A stretch of 17,316 bases of DNA from Tritrichomonas foetus (Eukaryota; Parabasalia; Tritrichomonadida; Tritrichomonadidae). The position numbers and the translations under genes are program-made. Positions 1 to 6,917 of the stretch are shown piece by piece. The stretch lies in assembly GCA_001839685.1 (NCBI GenBank), contig MLAK01000363.1, forward strand, positions 102,872 through 120,187, written 5' to 3'. The stretch's first letter is position 1, and each line of letters begins with the position of its first letter. The notes below the pieces were generated by a model. The model did no database searches. It was given only the letters and a program-made list of their open reading frames with translations, and was not told where the DNA came from.

Positions 1-435
1 TAATCTATCAAAAATCGTTAGCAGGCAACTTAAATCATTCATATGGATGTCTACAACTTGACGTCGAGCTTTCTCAGCCACGAAAAAATAATTGATGATG
101 GAATCTTCATTTCTCATGATGATAACATTTAACTGATATTTCAGATTTACCAGCTATAATAAAACTATAAAATCATATTTAGGACATCGAACGGGTTTTT
201 GGGATTACATTTTTCTATTTAATTGGAATGTTTGACCATCCATGGAGAAATTAAGGCCAAAATATAAATATAACCATCTCTTGCTAAACTATGCCCTTAA
301 GAAATGTTTCTGTATTGGTGAACTTTTTCTAATACATTTTCAAAGATGTCTCAATTTATCCATCATGATGCGGGAAACTCTGATCCAAACATTGGAAATT
401 GAAATAACTACAATGGTTGCCAAAATTATTTTCAA
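1..435 (-). pseudogene. decayed gene, truncated by the left window edge
   Basis: Read on the minus strand with codon boundaries at 435, 432 and so on down to 1, one frame stays protein-like for 145 codons. It is broken by five stops (366-364, 354-352, 291-289, 207-205, 156-154). The last uninterrupted stretch begins after the stop at 154-156, has an ATG at 117-115 (start MRNEDSIINYFF) and stays open to the edge; a later piece reads VAEKARRQVVDIHM. Stops are clearly rarer than chance for such AT-rich DNA, and residue composition is mixed rather than the K/N/I/F noise of the spacers. I do not recognise the family. The ATG at 117 could also start a real gene that continues outside the window. 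The 71-codon plus-strand frame at 242-457 is probably its antisense shadow. Confidence 0.45.
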
Positions 436-1123
436 TATTTTTGTTAAAGAAAGATAATCTTAATTGTGAAATAATGTATTTTTTATTTTCCCTCTATTAA
501 AGAACATTTATGAGTGAATTATGTTTAAAGTTGAATGTTATTTATTATAAACCTTAAATGATGAATAAACATTAACTACCTTTTCAATGTTCAAAATGAA
601 ATACCAAATAAAACTTTTGTTATGAATAGGATCAGTGATAATATGTACTATATTTTCTAATATTAGAATTACATTTATGCATGGAAATCAAAAATAATAT
701 TTTGGATGAAAATCATTATTTTACTTATTTAATGCATTTATTTTAGTGGAATATCTATTCTCACATAATCTATTGTGATGCAATATAATTGTTATTTCCA
801 GAAATAAAATAAATGGTTAGAGATTATTGTTGGTGAGTTAAGTTTTTCATCTGTATATTTTAGAGGGCTTTCTAAGAAAAACAGGTCTAAAGTTAAACAT
901 CCAGTATGTTGATCACACGATATTTATTGGATCATCTTTTTTGCGATAAACAGATAATTTATTTCTAAACAAAATTCTGAAAAAAATCGTATCAATTGAA
1001 AAACTCAAGCTTTCAAAAGACTTTTTTTGGTATTTGAGACAGATCCAACTTTTTCTGGAAAATATTGAATATATGTCAAAAGAAAAGAATTTTACGTCAT
1101 TCACATCACTCTCATTCAGAACG
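436..1123. other. AT-rich spacer, no gene seen
   Basis: This stretch is rich in TTTATT/AATAAA-type words and has frequent stops in all frames. I see no coding relic, RNA gene or clear repeat. Its right end (about 1034-1123) is the promoter and 5' leader of the Myb-like gene. Confidence 0.5.
1097..1116 (+). promoter_or_regulatory. cluster of initiator-like TCAYW motifs
   Basis: Four TCAYW motifs (TCATT, TCACA, TCACT, TCATT) start at 1097, 1101, 1106 and 1112, which is 8-27 bases before the ATG at 1124. In Trichomonas vaginalis the core promoter initiator is TCA(+1)Y(T/A) and lies within about 20 nt of the start codon. The cluster lies downstream of the alternative ATG at 1073, so if it is the initiator the protein must start at 1124. 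Short motifs like this do occur by chance; it is the density that is suggestive. Confidence 0.4.
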
Positions 1124-1651
1124 ATGCCAAAAAAAATGAATAAAAATGTAATTCAAACAACTTTTAGAACTAGAATTCCTTTCAGTCATGAGGAAGACCT
1201 AAAATTAAGAGAACTCGTTTCGATATTCGGTGAAAATAATAAATGGAAGCTTATTTCTGCCCAAATGCCTTCAAGAAGCACAAGGCAAGTCAGAGAAAGA
1301 TGGCAATTGTTCTTAAGTTCGAATATTTTAAAAGAAAAATGGAGCAAAGAAGAGGATGCAATTCTTAAAGAAAAATATCAAGAATTTGGCTCGAAATGGA
1401 AACTACTTGAAGTATTTTTCCCTGGAAGGACATCATATACAATTAGAAACAGATGGATCTCTCTTCAAAAAAGAGAAAAACTTCAAAAGGAAACTTCAAG
1501 CCAAGAAAGTAAAAGATCAAATTCCAGTGGAGAAGGAAATGATTTGACTTTTGATGATCCTGAAAATGAATTTGTCCCATTCATTGATGATATTTTCGGA
1601 GATAGAGAATTAATGGACTCAATTTATGATAGCTTTGACTTCTTATATTAG
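1124..1651 (+). CDS. R2R3-like Myb DNA-binding protein
   Basis: A 175-residue protein with two tandem Myb/SANT repeats, about residues 17-64 and 70-115. The spaced aromatic residues are F20, W41, W60 in repeat 1 (first Trp replaced by Phe, common in the family) and W73, W92, W111 in repeat 2. Motifs such as RQVRERW and YTIRNRW match the recognition helices. The C-terminal third has a Ser/Glu-rich linker and an acidic, aromatic tail (DDIFGDRELMDSIYD) that could be an activation or partner surface. Small two-repeat Myb proteins of this kind are known transcription factors in trichomonads, so a nuclear sequence-specific DNA-binding role is likely; its targets are unknown. The frame is open from 1034 (TTG) and also has an ATG at 1073. 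I choose 1124 because of the initiator-like cluster just before it. The gene converges with CapZ beta downstream. Confidence 0.87.
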   Translation: MPKKMNKNVIQTTFRTRIPFSHEEDLKLRELVSIFGENNKWKLISAQMPSRSTRQVRERWQLFLSSNILKEKWSKEEDAILKEKYQEFGSKWKLLEVFFPGRTSYTIRNRWISLQKREKLQKETSSQESKRSNSSGEGNDLTFDDPENEFVPFIDDIFGDRELMDSIYDSFDFLY

Positions 1652-1793
1652 AATAAAATAGAAAAGATTATCGAGAAACAATACTGATCAATTTATATTG
1701 TGGCGTTATTTTCACTAAATAAAAACGTGATCGATTATTTACTTTTGATTTATTCTGATTGAAACATTTCTCTCAAATGAATTTTTTAAAGTT

Positions 1794-1870
1794 GATTAAA
1801 ACAGAAAGAGAAAGATTAAAACAGAAAGAGAAAGATTAAAACAGAAAGAGAAAGATTTAAACAGAAAGAT
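1794..1870. repeat. 20-bp tandem repeat, 3.85 copies
   Basis: The unit GATTAAAACAGAAAGAGAAA is repeated exactly at 1794, 1814 and 1834. A fourth, partial copy at 1854-1870 carries one A-to-T change (GATTTAAACAG...). It is purine-rich on the plus strand and lies between the 3' ends of the convergent Myb and CapZ genes, so it could fall in the 3' UTR of either transcript. The near-perfect identity suggests recent expansion. Confidence 0.95.
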
Positions 1871-1932
1871 CTACTACCTCTTAAAAATTAAATGAAAAAT
1901 AAAAACATGATTCTTTACATAAAAACACAAAG

Positions 1933-1936
1933 TTTA
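1933..1936 (-). terminator. TAAA polyadenylation signal overlapping the CapZ beta stop
   Basis: The CapZ beta stop codon is TAA followed by A, making TAAA. In Trichomonas vaginalis UAAA overlapping the stop codon acts as a polyadenylation signal. The ankyrin gene (4837-4840) and CFAP58 (13108-13111) have the same arrangement. A TAAA is likely by chance after any TAA in AT-rich DNA, so this is supportive only. Confidence 0.4.
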
Positions 1937-2761
1937 GGATCCAAGTGCCGCTGTTACTGATTTAGCTTGAACATCCTGTTGATCATTTGCAGTTTTTTGG
2001 TCTTTGAACGTCCGGCTTCTTGATAAAATCTCCTTCATTTTCAACACATAAATATTTTCCACTTTTGACATGAAATTTTGATTGCTTTTTTCAACAATTT
2101 CCAGAATATTGACGATATGTGCAATATCATCTTCCGCATCAAGTTCGTGTGTTTGTTCATTTGCTGTAGATCCAGAAAGCACTAAAGGTTCAGCATTATC
2201 AACACCAATCGTTAAATAAAGAAGCACTGATGAAACAATGTGATATGAAAATTTGCCATTTTCGAGAAGGGTCACTTTTACAATATCGCTACTATTAATT
2301 GATCCATCCATGTAATTTCCATCATCAAAATATGTGTCAGAAACAGATTTTCTGGCAAATATTCCAAAGCCAAAAATTGAGTCTTCAATTTCCCAACAAT
2401 ATGCAGAAGAAATAGCTCCTTTGTCGTAATATAATAAATTGTATTGTGATAAAACGTTTGCTGCCATTTCTTCCATTTTTCTGAGCCTTTTTGGTGGCAG
2501 CAATCCATCTGGCAAATCTGGAACGTATTTATTCGAATAAGGCGAGCGGTAACTGTCTAAATCTCTGTTGTAATCGCATTTGATGAATGGCTTATGGGTA
2601 TCCGGGTCATACGTAACCTGGAATGGGATGTCGACTTTTGATAAAAGATCGTCAGCGAGATTTGGATTCAATTCTAAAGTATCAAATAGTCTGTTTTCAA
2701 TATCTTTCGGTGGAACATGGCGAAGTAAATTATGAGCAGCTAAGGCTTCATTGTCAATCAT
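1934..2761 (-). CDS. CAPZB: F-actin-capping protein subunit beta (CapZ beta)
   Basis: A 275-residue protein matching CapZ beta along its whole length, which is the usual size. The N-terminal helical region has the family pattern NLLRHVPPKDIENRL, followed by a leucine/acid-rich segment ending DDLLSKVD. The diagnostic signature CDYNRDLDSYRSPYSNKY is at about residues 62-79, followed by the LRKMEEMAANVLSQYNLLYY stretch (93-112) and the central beta-sheet. The C-terminal amphipathic 'tentacle' region covers about 238-275. CapZ beta pairs with CapZ alpha in the cytosol to cap actin filament barbed ends, which limits filament growth; no alpha subunit is in this window. The ATG at 2761 gives a full-length N terminus. 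The stop overlaps TAAA. The gene is isolated from the kinesin gene on the same strand by a 528-bp spacer holding an unrelated relic, so no co-transcription is implied. Confidence 0.96.
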   Translation of the reverse strand: MIDNEALAAHNLLRHVPPKDIENRLFDTLELNPNLADDLLSKVDIPFQVTYDPDTHKPFIKCDYNRDLDSYRSPYSNKYVPDLPDGLLPPKRLRKMEEMAANVLSQYNLLYYDKGAISSAYCWEIEDSIFGFGIFARKSVSDTYFDDGNYMDGSINSSDIVKVTLLENGKFSYHIVSSVLLYLTIGVDNAEPLVLSGSTANEQTHELDAEDDIAHIVNILEIVEKSNQNFMSKVENIYVLKMKEILSRSRTFKDQKTANDQQDVQAKSVTAALGS

Positions 2762-2889
2762 GATGTTTAGTTTTCTGATTCGACCTATTTCTAAACCTAA
2801 ATGGTCAGATTATAACTTTTTTAGAAAACCTAATTGAATAATCAACAACTAAATATACATTGAAAAAGTTTGTGATGTAATTAAATTAA

Positions 2890-3234
2890 AAATTATCTAC
2901 ACATCAACAGGAACGACTGAAAACCAAGACGTTTATATTCCTATGAGTTATTTATCCATATAATTTCATATTTTTCTTCAATTCACGAATAAATTTGATC
3001 CATATTTTATCTAATTATGAAGAAGATGAAATTGAATCATATTTAAATACCTTACTTAATTAATTGCTTCTATCGACAAGATAAATCGATAGTGAACTAC
3101 TGTTACCTAACTCAATTCATGAAAATGGATATTTAGCATTGGAAAATGTGCAAAACGATATGAAAGTGGAAGAGATGATTGAGTGTCATAATGTTTTAAA
3201 ATACCAATACCATTTATACATTACTATTAATTAA
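2890..3234 (+). pseudogene. decayed relic resembling the N-terminal region of trichomonad DUF3447 ankyrin proteins
   Basis: One plus-strand frame reads as protein for 114 codons with three internal stops (2944-2946, 3061-3063, 3082-3084). Readable pieces include STHQQERLKTKTFIFL, LIHILSNYEEDEIESYLN and, near the end, IDSELLLPNSIHENG then GYLALENVQNDMKVEEM. From memory, trichomonad ankyrin proteins of the DUF3447 type carry before their repeats the order acidic E-E-x-E/I-N segment, IDSK..LPQNI, Y-L-S-L-A, a D-x-x-V-K-E-V step and an NYLFYKEYGI-like end. The relic shows the same order with an apparent internal deletion after LPN-I. Nothing on the minus strand reads as protein here. I infer a dead copy from a large ankyrin family; the assignment rests on recalled pattern similarity only. 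Confidence 0.5.
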
Positions 3235-3289
3235 CCTAATGAACAAAATTTTACAAAATGAAAATAAATTTTATCAAAATTCGAATTCG

Positions 3290-4447
3290 TCATTTGATTG
3301 AGTGATGCTCAATTTTAAAGATATTAGTTTCAGGCTTGTTTTTTATCTTTTTCATGTGTTCTGCGTATCTCAATGTGGAAATAGTTTCGTTAAAATCGAT
3401 TTTTATTTGACTAATTGTAGCAATTATCGCTGTATGTGAGTTTCTGCCAAATGAATCTTTGAGGAGCTGTGTTATTATTGACTCTGTGTAATAAGGACGA
3501 GAGCGTGAGCTGGTTAAGGAAATAATGCATCTTCCTAAATCAACTGGAAAATTATTCCAGGTCATCATTTCTATGGCATTGGCCCAAAAATTTGGTCCTT
3601 TTTTCCATCGTTTATTTCTTTTATTTTCTGTTCCTGCAAAGTCCACTAATTTTAAAAAAGATGACTGAATATAGTCAGAATTCTCAATTGTATAAAAAGT
3701 TTCAACATTTATTATGAAAAATAAATGAGAAACCAAGTAAAATCCATCTTCATCTATGGCAACACTTGATATTGCTTTATTGTATTCATCAATAATCTCA
3801 TTTAAAGAGTTGACAATACGTGACGATGCACCAGCAACGCAATAATCACCATTTTTCATATGTGTCAATCTCAATGTTCCGTGTTCTTTTTGCTGTTGAT
3901 TTTCATTTTGTTGTTGTTTGTCATTTTGTTGTTGTTGTTTTTCATTTTGTTGTTGTTGTTTGTCATTTTGTTGTTGTTCTTGTTGCAGATTATTTGTGTC
4001 ATGTAACAAGTCCCGTAATTTGCCATTTACAACTTCAAAACTCGAAATTGTAATTCTGGTTTTCTGAGACGTTGGTTGTGTGAGAAGAATATTAAAAATT
4101 TGTTCAAAGGCACGATAAGCTATTCCGCGATTCGTAGTTAACTTGTCTTTATCAGGACCAGTTAATGTATATGTTTTTCCTGTACCTGTTTGGCCAAACA
4201 TGCATATTGTACCATTAATTCCCTTCATAACATCTTCGACAATGTTGGACGCCACAGTGTTATATATTTCTTCTTGTGAGCAATGTTCAGAAAAAACAGA
4301 ATCAAATTTAAAGTCTATTCCGTTTCCTGATGGTCTTGTAATTGTGCATTGTGTTTTGCTTGAATCAATCTGAACAATATTTTCACTTTCTTTGTTTTCT
4401 TTTGTTATATTTGGTGCTACTCGTACAGCTACTTTTATTGATTCCAT
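3290..4447 (-). CDS. divergent kinesin-like protein, motor domain only, poly-Q/N insert
   Basis: A 385-residue protein that is essentially one kinesin motor domain. Visible: the opening strand IKVAVRVAP (2-12, where typical motors have RxRP), an intact P-loop GQTGTGKT (85-92), SFEVVNGKLRDLL (136-148), switch II as DFAGTE (269-274) and the late helix pattern LKDSFGRNSHTAIIATIS ending in TLRYAEHMKKIKNKP (358-372). Odd points: switch I (normally NxxSSRSH) survives only as SH at 240-241; the HIPYRDSKLT loop reads PYYTESIITQLL (318-329); the helix after switch II is rewritten; a low-complexity Q/N/K/E insert fills 155-187; and there is no stalk or cargo domain after the neck linker. The P-loop suggests nucleotide binding, but the lost switch I makes hydrolysis and movement doubtful. 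It may be a regulatory or dying paralogue. The ATG at 4447 fits the family N terminus. Confidence 0.9.
   Translation of the reverse strand: MESIKVAVRVAPNITKENKESENIVQIDSSKTQCTITRPSGNGIDFKFDSVFSEHCSQEEIYNTVASNIVEDVMKGINGTICMFGQTGTGKTYTLTGPDKDKLTTNRGIAYRAFEQIFNILLTQPTSQKTRITISSFEVVNGKLRDLLHDTNNLQQEQQQNDKQQQQNEKQQQQNDKQQQNENQQQKEHGTLRLTHMKNGDYCVAGASSRIVNSLNEIIDEYNKAISSVAIDEDGFYLVSHLFFIINVETFYTIENSDYIQSSFLKLVDFAGTENKRNKRWKKGPNFWANAIEMMTWNNFPVDLGRCIISLTSSRSRPYYTESIITQLLKDSFGRNSHTAIIATISQIKIDFNETISTLRYAEHMKKIKNKPETNIFKIEHHSIK
3887..3985 (-). repeat. in-frame coding repeat (about 21 bp unit) encoding Q/N/K/E
   Basis: Inside the kinesin-like gene, residues 155-187 are built from repeats of a seven-residue unit, QQQQNDK or QQQQNEK, with shortened copies at the end. 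On the plus strand it appears as TTGTTGTTG runs separated by TCATTT. The insert lies between the motor strand ending RDLL and the TLRLTHMKNGDY segment, a loop position where the fold can tolerate extra residues. Repeats of this kind usually vary in length between strains. Confidence 0.93.
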
Positions 4448-4570
4448 ATTACTTGAGTATTATTGGAAGGGGAAAAAAAACTTTTTATCGATAAAACATG
4501 CTGTCGGTAAAATTTCCTATCGTACGTTTAAAAATTTTTCAATCAAATCAATTTATTCAATTGTCATTCA

Positions 4571-4813
4571 TCACGAAAAACATTCAGATGTAGGAATATA
4601 TCTATAAGATTGAAAAGAAAATAATGCGAGAGCTACTAAAATTAAGATCACAAGAAACCAAATTACTGATGATGACGAGAAAAAATGATTCTCATTTTCG
4701 TTTTCATAATTTAATCTGAAGAAATTAACCCAAATAGTAAATATTTTGCTCAACTCTAATATTTCATACAATATTATGAATACAAAACCTTTATTCACAT
4801 CATTGAAGAAATC
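4571..4813 (-). pseudogene. membrane-segment reading frame with no ATG, in phase with the ankyrin gene
   Basis: This 80-codon minus-strand frame has no methionine codon; the nearest alternative start is a GTG at 4798. It ends in a low-complexity NENENHFFSSSS linker, one strong hydrophobic segment (IWFLVILILVALALF) and a short polar tail ending TSECFS, the layout of a single-pass membrane C terminus. It is in the same frame as the ankyrin gene just upstream. Nine codons separate the ankyrin stop from this frame, and four of them, counting the ankyrin stop, are stops (4840, 4828, 4825 and 4816). It could be the lost C-terminal end of the ankyrin protein or a relic of another membrane protein. 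It fills most of the 390-bp space before the kinesin start. Confidence 0.35.
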
Positions 4814-4836
4814 TTATTTACATCATCATTTACACT

Positions 4837-4840
4837 TTTA
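4837..4840 (-). terminator. TAAA overlapping the ankyrin stop
   Basis: The stop TAA is followed by A; if it works as a polyadenylation signal, it would end the transcript before the downstream membrane-segment frame. Confidence 0.35.
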
Positions 4841-6067
4841 AGGTAAATATACATCTGCAATACAACCAAACTTGAAAAATTCTATTGGTTCTGGTTTGTA
4901 ACTAGGTGATTTCTTGAAAATTTTTTTCATTTTCTCATCATTTTTAGACATTACAATATCGATTAATCGCTTGTTGTGCTTATTAAGGGCATAGATGTCC
5001 GCATTATTATAGATAAGAAATTCAATAATTTTGTATGACTTTGATATTGCTGTTACGAAGTGTTCTAAAACAGTTGAAGATATTGATGCATTTTGCTGTG
5101 ATTTTCTTTGAATGTTTACGTTGAATCCATAAGAAATGAGAAGCTTCATTAATTCAATGATTGTATTTTCCATATGTGCAGGTTTATCAATCAAATAATG
5201 AAACCCTGTTTTTCCTTCATTATCAATTCTGTTAACATTAATCTTATGTTGAAGAAAAGCATGAGCAACATCTAAATCAAGAAAAATGCACATCCAGTGA
5301 ATCGGTCCTTGGCATTCAAAATTGGAAGGTGGTTCAATTTCCATTTCTTGTGCTTTTCGTAAGATATTTAAAATGACCTTTTTGAATGAATCGCCATTAA
5401 AGCAGCACAAACCAAGGAGAGTGCGATGGGTGACAGGAGAACAAAAATTAATTAAACTTTCATCATATTCGATCAGAAATTCAACTGCTTCCGGCTGGAG
5501 ATTGATGGCTGCATGCATTGGAAATGTAAAATCATCATTGTTTGGTGGCCTCTCCCCGTTTTTTAATAATACTTTTAGGCATTCTATATTTCGATTCTGG
5601 GCAGCTTTGAAAAATGGATTATTTCGACTGTTGGCTTGTGATTTAATATTCACGTTATTATCAAAAAGGAGAGTCATTATATCTGGGTCTCCACTTGTTG
5701 CGGTTAAGTATAATAGATGATATTCCACTGGCGGCTCTGATTTGGCCATTTCCGGTCTTTTAGAAAGAATATATGATACGACCTCAAAAGCAGAATACAT
5801 GCATGCATAGTGAATAGGTAAATAAGAATCAGCGCTAGAGCATCCAATATCAAATCCATACTGCTCGAGAATAATAAAAACTTCAAGTGAATCACCTGCT
5901 GCTGCAATATGTAAAAGTGTGAGATTATTAATTGGCAAAAGCATCTTGATTAATTCATTATTTTCATCTGAAAGTGAGAACTTTGCATCTTTGGGAATTT
6001 CTGAATGTAAGTATTTTTTGACTGCTTCTGCATCATTGGTAAAAATGTCCTTCACGAGATTTTTCAT
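4838..6067 (-). CDS. ankyrin-repeat protein
   Basis: A 409-residue protein made largely of degenerate ankyrin repeats. Recognisable helix-turn-helix units: LTLLHIAAAGDSLEVFIIL (49-67), YLPIHYACMYSAFEVVSYIL (82-101), a looser LLYLTATSGDPDIMTLLF (118-135), NPFFKAAQNRNIECLKVLL (150-168), FPMHAAINLQPEAVEFLI (182-199), RTLLGLCCFNGDSFKKVIL (215-233), PIHWMCIFLDLDVAHAFL (255-272), KTGFHYLIDKPAHMENTII (286-304) and a last unit around 333-362. I see no catalytic domain, signal peptide or membrane segment within the frame. Ankyrin repeats bind partner proteins; the partner cannot be told from sequence. Such proteins form very large families in trichomonads. The C terminus (EFFKFGCIADVYLP) follows the last repeat directly. 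The start at 6067 is the only ATG before the first repeat. A TCACTA initiator-like motif lies about 27 nt upstream (near 6094-6099). The stop overlaps TAAA. Confidence 0.87.
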   Translation of the reverse strand: MKNLVKDIFTNDAEAVKKYLHSEIPKDAKFSLSDENNELIKMLLPINNLTLLHIAAAGDSLEVFIILEQYGFDIGCSSADSYLPIHYACMYSAFEVVSYILSKRPEMAKSEPPVEYHLLYLTATSGDPDIMTLLFDNNVNIKSQANSRNNPFFKAAQNRNIECLKVLLKNGERPPNNDDFTFPMHAAINLQPEAVEFLIEYDESLINFCSPVTHRTLLGLCCFNGDSFKKVILNILRKAQEMEIEPPSNFECQGPIHWMCIFLDLDVAHAFLQHKINVNRIDNEGKTGFHYLIDKPAHMENTIIELMKLLISYGFNVNIQRKSQQNASISSTVLEHFVTAISKSYKIIEFLIYNNADIYALNKHNKRLIDIVMSKNDEKMKKIFKKSPSYKPEPIEFFKFGCIADVYLP

Positions 6068-6149
6068 TATTAAGGTAAATAAGTTTGATTTTAGTGAAAA
6101 CTTTGATGAAATGAAATGATATTTACTTATTTATAGATTTTTCAATAGC
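6068..6149. other. short spacer with candidate promoter of the ankyrin gene
   Basis: A short AT-rich gap between the ankyrin start (minus strand) and the plus-strand relic at 6150. On the minus strand it contains TCACTAAAA (near 6091-6099), matching the trichomonad TCAYW initiator, about 27 nt from the ATG; that is slightly farther than usual. Confidence 0.3.
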
Positions 6150-6491
6150 ATGGCCAATTATATTCATAATTTTTCTAATATAATACAATTTTCACATTTT
6201 GAGGGGAGTGGCATAATTCCGAATGACATAAATATCTTACCTGAGTTCTTAAATAGTCAAAATGCTAAAGTAATCACTTTTCTAGGCATCCATATGGTCG
6301 ATCTTGATAAATTCCCATTGTTATCAATTTTACTAGAACAACAATGGCAAAAATAACAAGAAACCTATCATTTTGGTGGATTTTTCATTTATGACTACAT
6401 TGTACAAAAAATTGAATACTTGAGATGAGCCTGCATAAATAAGAAGATTTCTCTGATTTATATATCACTATTATCATTTGTATTTACATAA
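6150..6491 (+). pseudogene. decayed gene or small hypothetical ORF
   Basis: From the ATG at 6150 one frame reads for 113 codons before its final TAA at 6489-6491, with two internal stops (TAA 6354-6356, TGA 6426-6428). The first 68 codons are uninterrupted and of mixed composition (GSGIIPNDINILPEFLNSQN, then VITFLGIHMVDLDKFPLL). After the first stop the same frame continues with protein-like text (QETYHFGGFFIYDYIVQKIE). I take this as one gene that has acquired two stops, but the 68-residue piece alone could be a short intact gene. No family recognised. The minus strand of the same stretch is also fairly open, which lowers confidence in the strand. Confidence 0.4.
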
Positions 6492-6917
6492 GATTAAAAA
6501 TTTTGATGAGTTCACTTCTCATTATCAATTTTGAATTCGCCACTTATTTATATGTCTCTTTTTTGCGAACTAACTAGATTTCTATGAATCGTCATTGTTG
6601 TATAAATTTATAAAATTAATATATTACGTATAAATAATAACTCGAGTTATCCAATAAAGGGTAATAATAATATTGAAAAATTCTCCACAAATTCAAGTAT
6701 AAAGGTATAATTGTATAATTTTATTGAATTATGTACTTAATTTTATTTCAAAGCTTCAGATTGTTTCAATAATATAAATATCTTGAAATGATTATTGTTT
6801 AATTCTAAATATTCTGGAACACTATAAATCAAGATGAAGAATTCCAAATTGTAATTATTGTGTTAACTTTGCTATCAATAAATTTACTATTGATTTTTGG
6901 ATGTACTAGTAACAATG
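6492..6917. other. very AT-rich spacer, nothing recognised
   Basis: Dominated by TTATA/AATAA words with frequent stops in all frames. No gene, relic or RNA is seen. Confidence 0.5.

Noticed and set aside
242..457. 71-codon plus-strand ORF
   Set aside because: It lies antisense to a longer minus-strand relic, has no domain or initiator, and its composition looks like the reverse of the coding strand.
1034..1123. N-terminal extension of the Myb-like protein
   Set aside because: The frame opens with TTG, not ATG. The ATG at 1073 is upstream of the initiator-like cluster, and the added residues show no conserved feature.
5322..5720. 132-codon plus-strand ORF
   Set aside because: Antisense to the ankyrin-repeat gene, whose strand shows clear family motifs.
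6560..6580. Possible trichomonad intron end (ACTAACTAG)
   Set aside because: It is shorter than the ACTAACACACAG consensus, has no matching GTAYGT donor in a coding context and is followed by a stop within nine codons.
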